Shown here piece by piece: positions 19,978 to 28,258 of a stretch of 64,000 nt of DNA; positions within the stretch are counted from its first letter, which is position 1, and each line of letters begins with the position of its first letter. A model generated the notes under the pieces. That model worked only from the letters and a program-made list of their open reading frames with translations. It was not told the origin of the DNA and did not search any database. Made by a program: the position numbers and the translations under genes. Origin of the DNA: Streptomyces venezuelae. GTDB lineage: Bacteria > Actinomycetota > Actinomycetes > Streptomycetales > Streptomycetaceae. The stretch covers positions 7,361,501 through 7,425,500 of the forward strand of contig NZ_CP029190.1 in the NCBI RefSeq assembly GCF_008642295.1. Direction: 5' to 3'.

Positions 19978-20307
19978 ATGAGCCCGACGCGCCGCCCCGC
20001 GCCCACCACACACACCCCGCGGAACCTGGCCCTCGGCTACCTGGCCCTGATGGCCGCCGCCGGCTTGGCCCGCGGCATCGCCGGCGCCTCCGGCGACGGC
20101 TACCTGGCCGTGCTCTACTTCCTGTCCTTCCCGGGCTCACTGCTGGTCACGGTGTTCGCGATCCTTCCCCTGAACGCCCTCCTCGGGACCTCGGCCCCGG
20201 AGACCGCGAACTCCTTCGGCCCGATGGTCTACCTGGTGGGCGGTGCCGCGGTGAACGTCCTCCTGGTGTGGGGCGCGGCGAAGGCGGTGCGCCGCCTGCG
20301 CGGCTGA
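19978..20307 (+). CDS. Small membrane protein (SCO4225-like), candidate immunity partner of the RHS protein
   Basis: A 109-residue protein with three hydrophobic segments: LALGYLALMAAAGLARGIAG, LAVLYFLSFPGSLLVTVFAI and PMVYLVGGAAVNVLLVWGA. I take ATG 19978; an in-frame ATG at 19867 lies inside the terminator loop and is unlikely. Small membrane proteins of this type are found behind RHS-type toxin genes in Streptomyces, which suggests immunity or anchoring. The immunity role is inferred from position only. It is separated from the RHS gene by the double hairpin. Confidence 0.65.
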   Translation: MSPTRRPAPTTHTPRNLALGYLALMAAAGLARGIAGASGDGYLAVLYFLSFPGSLLVTVFAILPLNALLGTSAPETANSFGPMVYLVGGAAVNVLLVWGAAKAVRRLRG

Positions 20308-20352
20308 CGGGGGCCCCTGCCCCGCTCTCGTCGTCCACCACGGCGTTGCTGC

Positions 20353-21374
20353 TCAGGCCCTCTTTCCATGTGCCGCTGCCATGCCGGTCGGCCCGTCGCC
20401 CACGGCCACGGTGTCCGTTGCGCGGGCTGTCGAGGTGTCGATGACCGAGAGGGTGTCCGAGTCGAAGTTGCTGACGTGGATGCGGGAGCCGTCCCGGCCG
20501 ACAGCGAGGCCGTTGGGGCCGTCTCCGACTGCGACGGTGTCCGTGACGGTACGGCTGCGGGTGCTGATCACGGACACGGTGCCGGACCCGATGTTGGCCA
20601 CGTACACCTGGCGGCCATCCGGTGGCACCCCGATTCCCGCAGGCTGGTCCCCGACCGGGATGCGGTCCGATTCCACGCCGTCGTGAACGTCGACCACCGA
20701 CACATCGTCCGAGGTCAGGTTGGAGACGTACAGGCGACGGCCGTCGGGGGTGAGCGCCAGGGCGGTCGGGCCGCTGCCGACAGGGATCGTGCCGGTGACC
20801 GTTGCGGTGGCGGTCCGGACCACTGAGACGGTTCCGGACGCGGCGTTGGCGACGTACAGGGTGCATCCGTCGGATGCCACCGCCACGCCCAGCGGGGCAA
20901 CGCCCACCGCGACGGTGACCGTCACGGCACGGGTGCGGGTGCTGATCACCGACACATCGTCCGACCCGACGTTGGCGACGTAGACGTTCCGGTTGTCAGG
21001 AGAGACGGTCACTCTGCTCGGTTCGTCCCCGACGGCGACGGTGGCGATGACCGTCCGGGTACGGGCGTCAATCACCGATACGGTGTCCTCCGCGGAATGG
21101 TGACGTAGACGCGGGAGCCGTCCGGGCTGACGGCCACGCTGTCCGGTCCGTCCCCGACGGGGACGCTGTCCACAACCATGCCGGTGCCGGTGTCGACGAC
21201 CGACACCGTGTCGGAGTGGAGGCTGGCGACGTACACCAGGGCATCGGGCCGCGGGGACAGCCCGGCCGTCGGCGTCCCGGCGGATGCGCCGGACAGGCCT
21301 CCCGGTCCCATCAGCGCCGCTGTCGCACACAGCACCACGGCTGTTCGCCGCCCCATGTCCTGATGTCTCGTCAT
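20353..21374 (-). pseudogene. Secreted YVTN-type beta-propeller protein, frameshifted near 21101
   Basis: The protein consists of a signal peptide (MGRRTAVVLCATAALMGPGG) and seven ~42-residue YVTN-type propeller blades. Each has the pattern PDGRRLYVSNLTSDDVSVVD followed by GxxPxG. The first blade and signal lie in one frame (start ATG 21374) and the other six in another. The junction reads VYVT-I-PR where VYVTNSAEDTVSVID is expected. Loss of one A (accaattcc to accattcc) restores it. Such propellers are secreted binding proteins of unknown ligand. The remaining blades are perfectly kept, so the indel is recent or a base-calling error. Confidence 0.8.
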
Positions 21375-21594
21375 GGGGCCACGCCAGGACTCCAGAGCGG
21401 AAAGCCACGTGAGGCTCACGCTCAGGCTGATCGAGCGGCGCACACCGTCCACCGGCGGCCGCCTGCGATGACTCCGTCTTGACCGGCTGCGCCCAGCGCA
21501 ACCTCACCCAGGGCACAACGGCGCCTGCTCCGACAACAACGACTGCGCCGCCGACCCATTGGCCACGTTTACCTGGCTGCCCATCCGGTCACAC

Positions 21595-21765
21595 GGGACT
21601 GTAAATTTCGGTGTAACTCCTGATCAAGGAAGATGCATCGATGACGAGTGAGAACGTGACCGAGGCCGAGACCGTCGAGCAGTCTGAACCGCAGCCTGCG
21701 AAGGCGGTGAACGACCGGCTGGTCGACGAGCTGGTGTCCCGGGCTCAGGCCGAGGGCGCGCGAGC
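21595..21765 (+). pseudogene. IS256-family element, left end and transposase start only
   Basis: The sequence gggactgtaaatttcggtgt at 21596 is a typical IS256-group left terminus. Forty bases on, an ATG at 21641 opens a transposase N-terminus (TSENVTEAETVEQSEPQPAK, AVNDRLVDELVSRAQAEG). The match ends there. The DDE domain and right end are missing. The break abuts a CapA relic read from the other strand. Confidence 0.75.
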
Positions 21766-21804
21766 GGCCGGGCAAGCGGCCTGCTGCGCGGGCGGCGGAA
21801 GCGG

Positions 21805-21890
21805 TGCGGGTCTCGCGGGGCGCAGGGGTCGATGCCCCGGGCGAGCATCACGTCGCCGACGAGGCACAGTGTGATCAGCTCACTCTGCAT
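21805..21890 (-). pseudogene. CapA-family protein, N-terminal scrap
   Basis: The string ITLCLVGDVMLARGID is the conserved beginning of CapA-type (poly-gamma-glutamate synthesis related) calcineurin-like proteins, where the Gly-Asp-Val motif binds metal. About 25 residues survive before the frame runs into the IS256 relic. The gene was evidently cut by that event. Confidence 0.6.
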
Positions 21891-21972
21891 CCGTCCGGGC
21901 TACGCCCGGGACGTCGCGGTCTGCGGTTCCGGGCTCGGCGACCGGCACCGGTATCCGGCCCCGTGGCTCCGC

Positions 21973-22257
21973 TCAGCCGCTGCCCACCGCGTCGTCGCAG
22001 GCGGGGCAGACCAGGCTCGCGTGCTTTGGGGTGAACCACGAGGAAGTGGGATGTTCGGAAGGCTTCCACGAGGCCGATTCCATGGCGAAGGTGTCCTTGC
22101 CGCAGAAGGTCCGCGGACCGGGGACGGCGGTCATGCCCGGGGCGGCGGGCGCCGCGTGCACGCGCAGGACGTGCCGCTCGGTGGCACGTGACGAGCCCCC
22201 TGGGGTGTGTGCCGTCACCGGCTTGTCGAACTCGTACACGACGACGATCTTGCTCAT
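21973..22257 (-). CDS. Small hypothetical protein with C-terminal CxxC
   Basis: This 94-residue protein starts at ATG 22257 (MSKIVVVYEFDKPVTAHTPG). It has a central RTFCGKDTFAMESASWKPSE and ends LVCPACDDAVGSG, so three cysteines could bind zinc. There is no signal peptide or membrane helix. Upstream on the same strand lies a decayed transporter and downstream the CapA scrap. I do not recognise a characterised family. Confidence 0.6.
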   Translation of the reverse strand: MSKIVVVYEFDKPVTAHTPGGSSRATERHVLRVHAAPAAPGMTAVPGPRTFCGKDTFAMESASWKPSEHPTSSWFTPKHASLVCPACDDAVGSG

Positions 22258-22274
22258 ACCTCGACGGTAGGCGG

Positions 22275-22545
22275 CTATGGGACGACGCGCCGATCTCGGT
22301 GCCGGTGCGGGAGTGTCGAGTACGGCTCCGGCGGCTCGGCATCGGGCGCCTCCCACTGCGCGGCCTCGTCGGTGGACAGGTGCACCGCCGCCAGTACGGG
22401 AAGAGCGCCGCCAGGGCGAAGACCGGCGTGTAGCCGCTGGCCGGCGATCAGCGCGCCGGCCAGCGGCGGGCCAGGACCACGGCGGCGTGCTGCCCCATCC
22501 CGTGCATCCCCAAGGCGCGGCCCGCCCAGTGGGGGTGTCGCTTTG
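22275..22545 (-). pseudogene. MFS transporter relic
   Basis: On the minus strand WAGRALGMHGMGQHAAVVL and, in a second frame, PPLAGALIAGQRLHAGLR, ALPVLAAVHLSTDEAAQ read like one segment of a major-facilitator transporter, with the loop motif G-R-A-L-G followed by a membrane helix. Two frames are needed, and both ends are missing. The assignment rests on this short stretch, so it is moderate at best. The 270 bases beyond it (22546-22817) are strongly G/T-biased on the plus strand and hold no recognisable gene. Confidence 0.45.
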
Positions 22546-22817
22546 CTGGTGAAGGTTCGTTGTCGTGTGTGGTGGCGTGTGAGGGGCGGCTGGGGTGCGG
22601 CAGGCCAGCCGTTCGGAGGCGGTGGCCGGGGGCCGCGTTCGTGGTGGTGGCGGGTGTGGGGGGAGTGGGTTGGATGGCTGTTGGCATGGCGCTCAGGGGG
22701 TCTCGTGCTTGCTGACAGGAAGGTGGTGTCCGGCCTTGCTGTGCCTGACGCGGGGTGGTGTTCGGTCTTGTCGGGTGCTGCGGCGGAACCGGTACTTGGC
22801 ATTCCGCGGGTGTCGGT

Positions 22818-23693
22818 TCAGGCTTCGTAGGTGATGGATACCTGTGCCGTTTCGGTGGCGGGGCTGGAGGTGCCGCCTGCCGGGACGAGGTTCGATCCGC
22901 CACCGCCACCGCCGCCGCCGGGCCCGGCGGCGCCCTCGGTGATCAGGAAGCAGCCGCCGCCTCCTCCGCCGCCGTGCCAGCCGCCGCCTCCTCCTCCGCC
23001 GCCGAATCCGCCGCCGCCCGTGCCGCCGGTCCCGGGCGTGCCGTCGGTACCGGGCTTGAAGTCCTCGGGGCAGGCGGCTCCGCCCTTGCCGCTGTGGGTC
23101 TGGGTTCCGCCGCCGCCCCCGCCGCCGCTTTCCGGTCGCTCGCCGCCGGGCTTCCCGGTGTCGCCTGCGTCTCCGCCGGTGGCCTCGCGGACGGGGAATG
23201 CGGTGAAGCTGGAGCCGCCTCCGCCGCCCCCGCCGCCGGCGGCGACGATGAGGCGGGGGTCGGTGCCGGGAACGCCGGTCAGGGCACACTTCGCGCGCGC
23301 CGAGCTGCAGGTGCGGATGTCACTGGCACCGCCGCCGCTGCCGCCGGGGCGTTGACCGGTGACGGCTCCGCCGCCCGTGTCGACGTTGACGTAGTAGGTG
23401 GCACCGGGCGCCACGGTGAGGGTGGCGGTGACGGTGGCGCCGGCCCCGCCCGCTCCGCCCTCGACGGCGGACCGTCCCGGCTCGCCTGTGGCGGTGACGG
23501 TGAGCCGGGTGACGCCGGCCGGGACGACGAACCGCTGGTTGGCGCCGGCGGTGAAGGTCTTGGTCACGGGCGCCGGTGCGGCGGGCGCCGCGGGTACCAC
23601 CAGGGCCGCCGGCAGCGCCGCGGCGGCGAGCAGGAGCGCGGCCCGTCGGGCCGTGCTTCGAGGGCGTTCGGATCGCTGTGGGGTCAAAGTCAC
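22818..23693 (-). CDS. Secreted glycine-rich protein
   Basis: This 292-residue protein starts at GTG 23693, eight bases after an AGGAG site. A signal peptide follows (ARRAALLLAAAALPAALVVP, then APAAPAP). The next part is a beta-sandwich-like domain (VPAGVTRLTVTATGEPGRSA, ATVTATLTVAPGATYYVNV). The second half is dominated by glycine tracts separated by short conserved pieces (SGKGGAACPEDFKPGTDGTP, CFLITEGAAG, PAGGTSSPATETAQVSITYE). Proteins of this design are exported and probably surface-exposed or self-assembling. The DNA shows long CCG/GCC runs that are coding here and not an independent repeat array. The frame stays open throughout, which argues for selection. Confidence 0.75.
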   Translation of the reverse strand: MTLTPQRSERPRSTARRAALLLAAAALPAALVVPAAPAAPAPVTKTFTAGANQRFVVPAGVTRLTVTATGEPGRSAVEGGAGGAGATVTATLTVAPGATYYVNVDTGGGAVTGQRPGGSGGGASDIRTCSSARAKCALTGVPGTDPRLIVAAGGGGGGGGSSFTAFPVREATGGDAGDTGKPGGERPESGGGGGGGTQTHSGKGGAACPEDFKPGTDGTPGTGGTGGGGFGGGGGGGGWHGGGGGGGCFLITEGAAGPGGGGGGGGSNLVPAGGTSSPATETAQVSITYEA

Positions 23694-24276
23694 GACGGGG
23701 ACTCCTGGACAGGGCCGTGGCACCCACCCCCGGGGCGCGCGCGGACGTAGGTCGATGGCCCGGTCCCTGCGCGGGACCGTCCGCCGCGGCCCGTCCGGGC
23801 CGCAGCGGTCAGGCGTCACGCTCTCCCTCAGTCTCCCCGTTTCCCGGTCCGCCCGCCTCCCGGCGCCCGGGCCGTCGCGATCCCGCAAGTGCGATTGCAC
23901 CGTCCACTGCCGACTGCCCTGGGCCATGCCGAACCTGATCGGATGCAGGCCTGCCCGTACCCGCCTCCTCACACTCAGAGGACTATCGACAGGAGGAAGA
24001 AGGGATGGCTGCTCCCTGACTACGGTCTGCGCGGTTGTCCATGGGGCCGCAGGGGCTGTTCTGATGAGGAGGTGTTTTGTTTGTGCTGGTCAGGCCGGTG
24101 AGCGTGGTTGGTGGGGACAGTTCGCTGCGGTGAGTAGCCGTATCTCAACCGATCACGGAACGTGCGGTTCGAACAGGGTTCCTGACCGGGTGATCTTCCG
24201 GTGGTGCGCGCATGAAGGCAGGGCCTCTTGGTAGTTCGGGGATGCGAAACCAGCCGAACTGTCCCAGGAGGCCCTG
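23694..24276. other. Intergenic region, with the left-end hairpin of an IS5-type element
   Basis: There is no gene in 23694-24210. The first part must hold the promoter of the glycine-rich gene. At 24219-24239 the text CAGGGCCTCTTGGTAGTTCG pairs imperfectly with 24254-24276 (CCGAACTGTCCCAGGAGGCC, then CTG). This hairpin ends exactly at the first codon of the IS5-type transposase. It is either the element's terminal structure or an attenuator that hides the transposase ribosome site. Confidence 0.5.
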
Positions 24277-24606
24277 TTGTCACATGTGTGCGCGATCGCG
24301 CCCGTCGACTTCAACTCGCCTGCCGTGTCGTGCGACTCCCTCGCGCACACGTACGGCAATGCGGCCGATCATCCGGAACGGACGCCGCGCTATCCGTCGG
24401 ACATGTCGGATGCGGAGTGGGCGGAGGTGCGGCCGTTGCTGCCCACCCCGGCCTGGCTGGAGAAGAAGGGCGGGCGGCCCGAAGGTTACTGCCACCGTCA
24501 GATGTTGGACGCGATCCGCTACCTGGTGGCGGGCGGGATTCCCTGGCGGGCGATGCCGGTGGACTTCCCTCACTGGGCCCGGGTCTACGCCTTCTGTGCG
24601 CCGTGA
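24277..24606 (+). pseudogene. IS5-family transposase, truncated
   Basis: The first 109 residues of a transposase survive, beginning TTG 24277. The family hallmark is YPSDMSDAEWAEVRPLLPTP, followed by GYCHRQMLDAIRYLVAGGIP and WRAMPVDFPHWARVYAF. The frame then ends at CAP-stop in sequence unrelated to IS5. The catalytic DDE domain is missing. It is a different IS5 subtype from the relic at 8903 (longer N-terminus). Confidence 0.8.
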
Positions 24607-24769
24607 GGCGCTTCGTTGTATCCCCGACTCACTCGGGAGAAACTTGGAGGAATGTCTGTCGGTGTCGCCGGCACGGCGGAGAAGAACGTCACCGTGGTCC
24701 ACAGCGTGAGGCCTCCTGTCTTCCAGGGGTTGATGGCGTCTCCGGCTGCCCCCGCTACAGGGCACCCGT

Positions 24770-25855
24770 CTATTTGCCGGGTCGTCCGAGTTGGTGGACG
24801 GTCCAGCCGACCGTGCGCCAGGGGGCGGGGTCGAGGGTGGTGCGGCAGTCGACAAGCTGGGGGTGGGCGGGGCGGTCCACGAGGGATTGGGGGTTGGCCT
24901 GCCGGTATTCGGGCCATTCGGTGGCCAGGACGACGAGGTCGGCGCCGTTGAGGGAGGTGGGCAGGTCGTCGGTGTAGTCGAGCTCGGGGTTGCGGATCAC
25001 TGCTGTGGCCACCGCCTGGGGGTCGTGGACGGTGACGGCGGCGCCGGCCTGCTGGAGGGCGTGCGCGAGGGCGAGGGCCGGGGATTCGCGGACGTCGTTG
25101 GTGCCGGGCTTGAACGCCGCTCCCCACACCGTGACCCGCGCGCCCTTGAGGTGCCGCTCACCCAGTGCGCGGGTGATGAGATCCATGGCTACGTCGATGC
25201 GGGTCTCGTTGATCTTCTCGGCGGCGTACAGGAGGTCGGCGGCCTGCGTGGCGCCGAGTTGGCGGGCGGAGGCGGTGAAGGCGCGGACGTCCTTGGGGAG
25301 GCAGCCGCCGCCGTAGCCGATGCCGGGCCGCATGCCGCCGGCCCCGATACGGGGGTCGATACCGAGGATGTCCACGATCTGGGAGACGTCGCCTCCGGCG
25401 GCTTGACACATGTCGGCGACGGCGTTGATGTAGGAGATCTTCAGGCCGAGGAAGGTGTTGGCAGCGCCCTTGGCGAGTTCCGCGGTCTGGAAGTCGGTGA
25501 CGAAGATCGGGACACCGGCGTCCAGGATGGGGGCGTAGACGGCGCGGATGGCCTTCTCGGCTTCGGCGGTGGTCAGGCCGGCGATGATGCGGTCCGGACG
25601 CAGGGTGTCCTCGACCGCGTGTCCCTCGCGCAGGAACTCCGGGTTCCATACGACGTCCACGGCGGTTCCGGCGGGGGCCAGGCGCTGGGCGAGGGCGGTG
25701 ACCTGGCTGGTGGTGCCGACGGTGACCGTGCTCTTGCCGACGATCGTGCAGGGGTGGTCGAGGTGGGGGGCGAGCTGGCGGATCGCTCCGAAGACCTGAC
25801 CGGTGTCGTAGGAGCGGCCGTCGGCGTCGATGGGGCATCGGAGGCCCGTCGGCGC
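24770..25855 (-). pseudogene. UDP-glucose / GDP-mannose 6-dehydrogenase, 5'-truncated
   Basis: The enzyme family oxidises a nucleotide sugar to its uronic acid, for capsule or wall polymers. About 360 residues remain. The frame runs from CPIDADGRSYDTGQVFGAIR through GKSTVTVGTTSQVTAL, WNPEFLREGHAVEDTLRPDR and the active-site motif GYGGGCLPKDVRAF (catalytic Cys). It continues to the C-terminal binding domain (GAAFKPGTNDVRESPALALA, ATEWPEYR). The N-terminal NAD-binding Rossmann fold is missing: homology stops at about 25855, at a join with unrelated DNA. An internal GTG (25660) could start a short product, but without the NAD fold it would be inactive. Confidence 0.85.
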
Positions 25856-25884
25856 GCATCAGGGCGGTGCTGTGGGGCGAGGTG

Positions 25885-26100
25885 ATGAAACAGTACGCGG
25901 GCATCGGGCGGGCCCTTCTCGCGTACAACACCGACAACGAACAGGGCTTCGCGTTCGAGACGCACGACCACAAGTGGCACCCGGTTGACCGCGAGGGCAT
26001 CACCTTGATCCACCGCCCCAGCGACCGGGCCGCATACCAGACACCGCCTTCCCGAGGCTGGAGCAAGGCAGCCAAACGGCGCCGCTTCGGGAACCGCTAG
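25885..26100 (+). CDS. Small hypothetical protein, 71 aa
   Basis: A short basic protein (MKQYAGIGRALLAYNTDNEQ, FAFETHDHKWHPVDREGITL, ending SKAAKRRRFGNR). ATG 25885 is preceded by GGGCGAGG; a GTG at 25867 is also possible. It is divergent from the truncated dehydrogenase and directly precedes the CRISPR remnant. No function is recognised, and it may itself be a 5'-cut gene. Confidence 0.45.
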   Translation: MKQYAGIGRALLAYNTDNEQGFAFETHDHKWHPVDREGITLIHRPSDRAAYQTPPSRGWSKAAKRRRFGNR

Positions 26101-26183
26101 CGTCTGGAATATTCCTTATGCCGGAATCAATGAAAGTGTCGGAGAACGTGCCCTGGCCGCCATAAACAAGCAGATCGCCGAGC

Positions 26184-26273
26184 GTGCTCCCCGCACCCGC
26201 GGGGATGACCCCCCATCGGCCGCCGAGCTCGGGCACAGTGACCGGTGCTCCCCGCACCCGCGGGGATGACCCC
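26184..26273 (+). CRISPR. Two-repeat type I-E CRISPR array
   Basis: Two identical 29-base repeats (26184-26212 and 26245-26273) begin GTGCTCCCCGC, contain the stem CCCCGCACCCGCGGGG, and end ATGACCCC. They flank one 32-base spacer (26213-26244, starting ccatcggccg and ending cagtgaccg). Repeat and spacer lengths and the repeat sequence are those of actinobacterial type I-E systems. The repeat reads left to right, so the leader should be the AT-richer 26101-26183, which contains the palindrome GGAATATTCC at 26106. No third repeat is seen within 100 bases either side, and no cas gene lies in the window. Confidence 0.9.
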
Positions 26274-26384
26274 TGCGCCGACTCGCGAGTGACCGAGGGT
26301 CTGCCGAAGTTGCGCGGGCTCAGCCCGGTGAACGGGGCTATCTAGGACGGCTCAGACGCCGTGATCACATCAGCCACGGCAAGA

Positions 26385-26747
26385 TCATTCCATTGCTTTC
26401 CGCCCGCCTTTCTCGAACGCGATGCGGCAGCGTTCGACCTGGTCGGCCACCTGCTCCATGAACCAGCGCATGATCTCGTAGGGCACGACGTGCTCATCAT
26501 GACTGTGGATGTGGACGGTCGGTTCCGCATCCGGATCCTCGTCAGGGACAAACGCCACCAAGAAAGCGGCTCCAGGCCGGTACCTCTCGCTGGGGTCCTC
26601 GGCCCACGCGGCTGGAGCCGGAACAGCCTCGCTCAGCTCCACAGCCCAGGCATCGTCGGGCAGGGCGTAGTGAAACTGGATGGCGTAGTGACGCCCTGTA
26701 TGTTCTCGCAGATCGGCTGGCATGACGGCAGGCTGCCACAGGCGCAA
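26385..26747 (-). CDS. Hypothetical protein, ~112-120 aa
   Basis: This is an acidic soluble protein (HYAIQFHYALPDDAWAVELS, RYRPGAAFLVAFVPDEDPD, then HSHDEHVVPYEIMRWFMEQV and a basic end). The frame is open from GTG/ATG 26747, but ATG 26723 (MPADLREHTGRHYAIQF) is a plausible start. It has no motif I recognise. The IS110 element begins about 50 bases upstream of its start and may have cut its promoter. The CRISPR remnant lies 110 bases downstream. Confidence 0.6.
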   Translation of the reverse strand: MRLWQPAVMPADLREHTGRHYAIQFHYALPDDAWAVELSEAVPAPAAWAEDPSERYRPGAAFLVAFVPDEDPDAEPTVHIHSHDEHVVPYEIMRWFMEQVADQVERCRIAFEKGGRKAME

Positions 26748-26799
26748 GGTCCGAGTCGCGGCGACCCCGTCAGCTTTACGGGACTTCCCAATGCTGATG

Positions 26800-27990
26800 T
26801 CAAGCCGTTCCCACTACCGGAAGTGAAGGCCTGTAGCACTCTCTGTCACGAATCATTGCCCACAAGACGTTGATACGTCGGCGTGCGAGGGAGAGGAGAG
26901 CTTGCTTGTGGCCTTTCCCTTCGCTTCGTTTCCGCCGGTAGTACGCCTTCGAGGCCGGGCAGGACTTGAGGCTGGCCATCGCCGACAAGTACATGGTCCG
27001 AAGCAGGCCGCGATGGTAGCGGCGAGGTCTGCGCAGGTTGCCGCTGACGCGGCCGGAGTCTCGGGGCTGAGGGGCCAGGCCGGCGAAGCCGGCCAGGCGG
27101 TCGGCATTCCCGAAGGCGTCCATGTCACCGCCCGTTGCAGCGATGAACTCGGCGCCGAGCCTGGGCCCCATGCCAGGGAGACTGCGGATCACCTCGGCGT
27201 GCGGATGCTCGTGAAACCTAGCCTCGATGAGTGCGTCTAGCTCCGCGATCTCCTCGTCGAGAGCCATCACCCCCTTCGCGAGGCGGACCACCATGGCCGC
27301 GGCCAGCTTCTCGCCGGGCAGGGCGGTGCTTTGGGCCTGGGCGGCTTCTACGACGGTTTGCGCGAGTGAGGCGGCGCCTTTGACCTTGCGGTTCTTCAGC
27401 CAGGTCTCGATCCGCTTCGCGCCGGCGCGGCGGATGGCAGCCGGAGTCTGGTAGCCCGTCAGAAGCGTCACCGGACCCTTGTTGGTCAAGTCCAGCGACC
27501 GCTCCAAAGCAGGGAAGAGCTCCAGCAGCTGGGCCCGGAGACGGTTGATCTGCCGGGTGCGGTCGAAGACTACGTCCAAGCGCCGGGTAGTCAGGGTGCG
27601 CAGATCGACGGCGATCTCGTCTCCGGGTCTGAGCAGGCCCAGGTCCCGGCGGATGCGGGCCTGGTCGGCGATGACAAAGGCGTCCTTTGCGTCGGTCTTC
27701 GCCTCACCCCGGTAGGTGGCGGAGGCCCGGTGGACTGCCAGGCCGGTCAAATAGGCGACCGGCTGATCATGGGCGGTAAGCAAGCCGATCAGAAGGGCAG
27801 CGCCGCCATGGTTGAGGTCGACGGCCCACAACACGTCTTCGGATATCGCCAGCACATCGCCTATCAGCGCCAGCAGCTCAGATTCGTCGTTCTGGATCCG
27901 GCGAGACAGCAGCCGGCCGCCCGCTGCGTTGATCACCACGGCGTGGTGATGAGTCTTGCCGATGTCCACACCGGCCCAAATCTCAGGCAA
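26800..27990 (-). CDS. IS110-family transposase (DEDD), apparently intact
   Basis: A 396-residue enzyme starting at TTG 27990 behind GGAGGGGAAC. The N-terminal RuvC-like DEDD domain begins AGVDIGKTHHHAVVINAAGG and contains VDLNHGGAALLIGLL and RGEAKTDAKDAFVIADQAR (acidic residues). The C-terminal Tnp domain has IRSLPGMGPRLGAEFIAATG, then GNADRLAGFAGLAPQPRDSG and the catalytic serine region. IS110 enzymes move the element without terminal inverted repeats and are guided by a structured RNA made from the element's non-coding end. No frameshift is seen, so this is probably the only fully active transposase in the window. Confidence 0.93.
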   Translation of the reverse strand: MPEIWAGVDIGKTHHHAVVINAAGGRLLSRRIQNDESELLALIGDVLAISEDVLWAVDLNHGGAALLIGLLTAHDQPVAYLTGLAVHRASATYRGEAKTDAKDAFVIADQARIRRDLGLLRPGDEIAVDLRTLTTRRLDVVFDRTRQINRLRAQLLELFPALERSLDLTNKGPVTLLTGYQTPAAIRRAGAKRIETWLKNRKVKGAASLAQTVVEAAQAQSTALPGEKLAAAMVVRLAKGVMALDEEIAELDALIEARFHEHPHAEVIRSLPGMGPRLGAEFIAATGGDMDAFGNADRLAGFAGLAPQPRDSGRVSGNLRRPRRYHRGLLRTMYLSAMASLKSCPASKAYYRRKRSEGKGHKQALLSLARRRINVLWAMIRDRECYRPSLPVVGTA

Positions 27991-28240
27991 GTTCCCCTCC
28001 GGCAGTCGTCTCCAACTGATCCCGCAGACGACCTCGCCGACGTTGTCCTACAGCAGCGATCGAGTCGCGTCTCCCAATCAGCGGTCGAGTCGTCGCGGGG
28101 CTCCGGGCGGCCAAGTCCCGTAAGCCATCCAGCGGCTCAGCCTTTACAGCCATACCCGGAGCCCCCGGGCCCTCCGATCCTACGAGTGACCGGAGCAGAC
28201 CCACGCCTGAAAGGTAGGACAGCCCTTAGGTACAGAGACA
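27991..28240 (-). ncRNA. IS110 non-coding left end, candidate bridge RNA region
   Basis: Upstream of the transposase about 250 bases hold no gene before the next start at 28259. In IS110-group elements this side is transcribed as a bridge RNA whose two loops pair with target and donor DNA. The region contains possible pairing segments (for example GGGCCCGGGGGCTCCGGG near 28150-28170 on the minus strand). I could not fold it reliably by eye, so RNA boundaries and loops are not assigned. The outer end of the element is also not fixed, since the family has no terminal repeats. Confidence 0.45.
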
Positions 28241-28258
28241 CAGCCGAGGAAGCAGGAA

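Noticed and set aside
14455..20013. A continuous minus-strand frame of 1,852 codons opposite the RHS gene
   Set aside because: It mirrors the RHS coding frame; its Gly/Val/Arg-rich text has no domain or start signal and is the usual antisense shadow of high-GC coding DNA.
22880..23350. Repeated CCG/GCC clusters that look like a repeat array or CRISPR-like pattern
   Set aside because: They are codons for glycine tracts of the minus-strand secreted protein, with irregular spacing and no conserved repeat unit.
26274..26340. A possible third CRISPR repeat after the second one
   Set aside because: The next ~65 bases contain only a vague resemblance (gcccggtgaacggggc) and not the 29-base repeat; counting it would be forcing the pattern.
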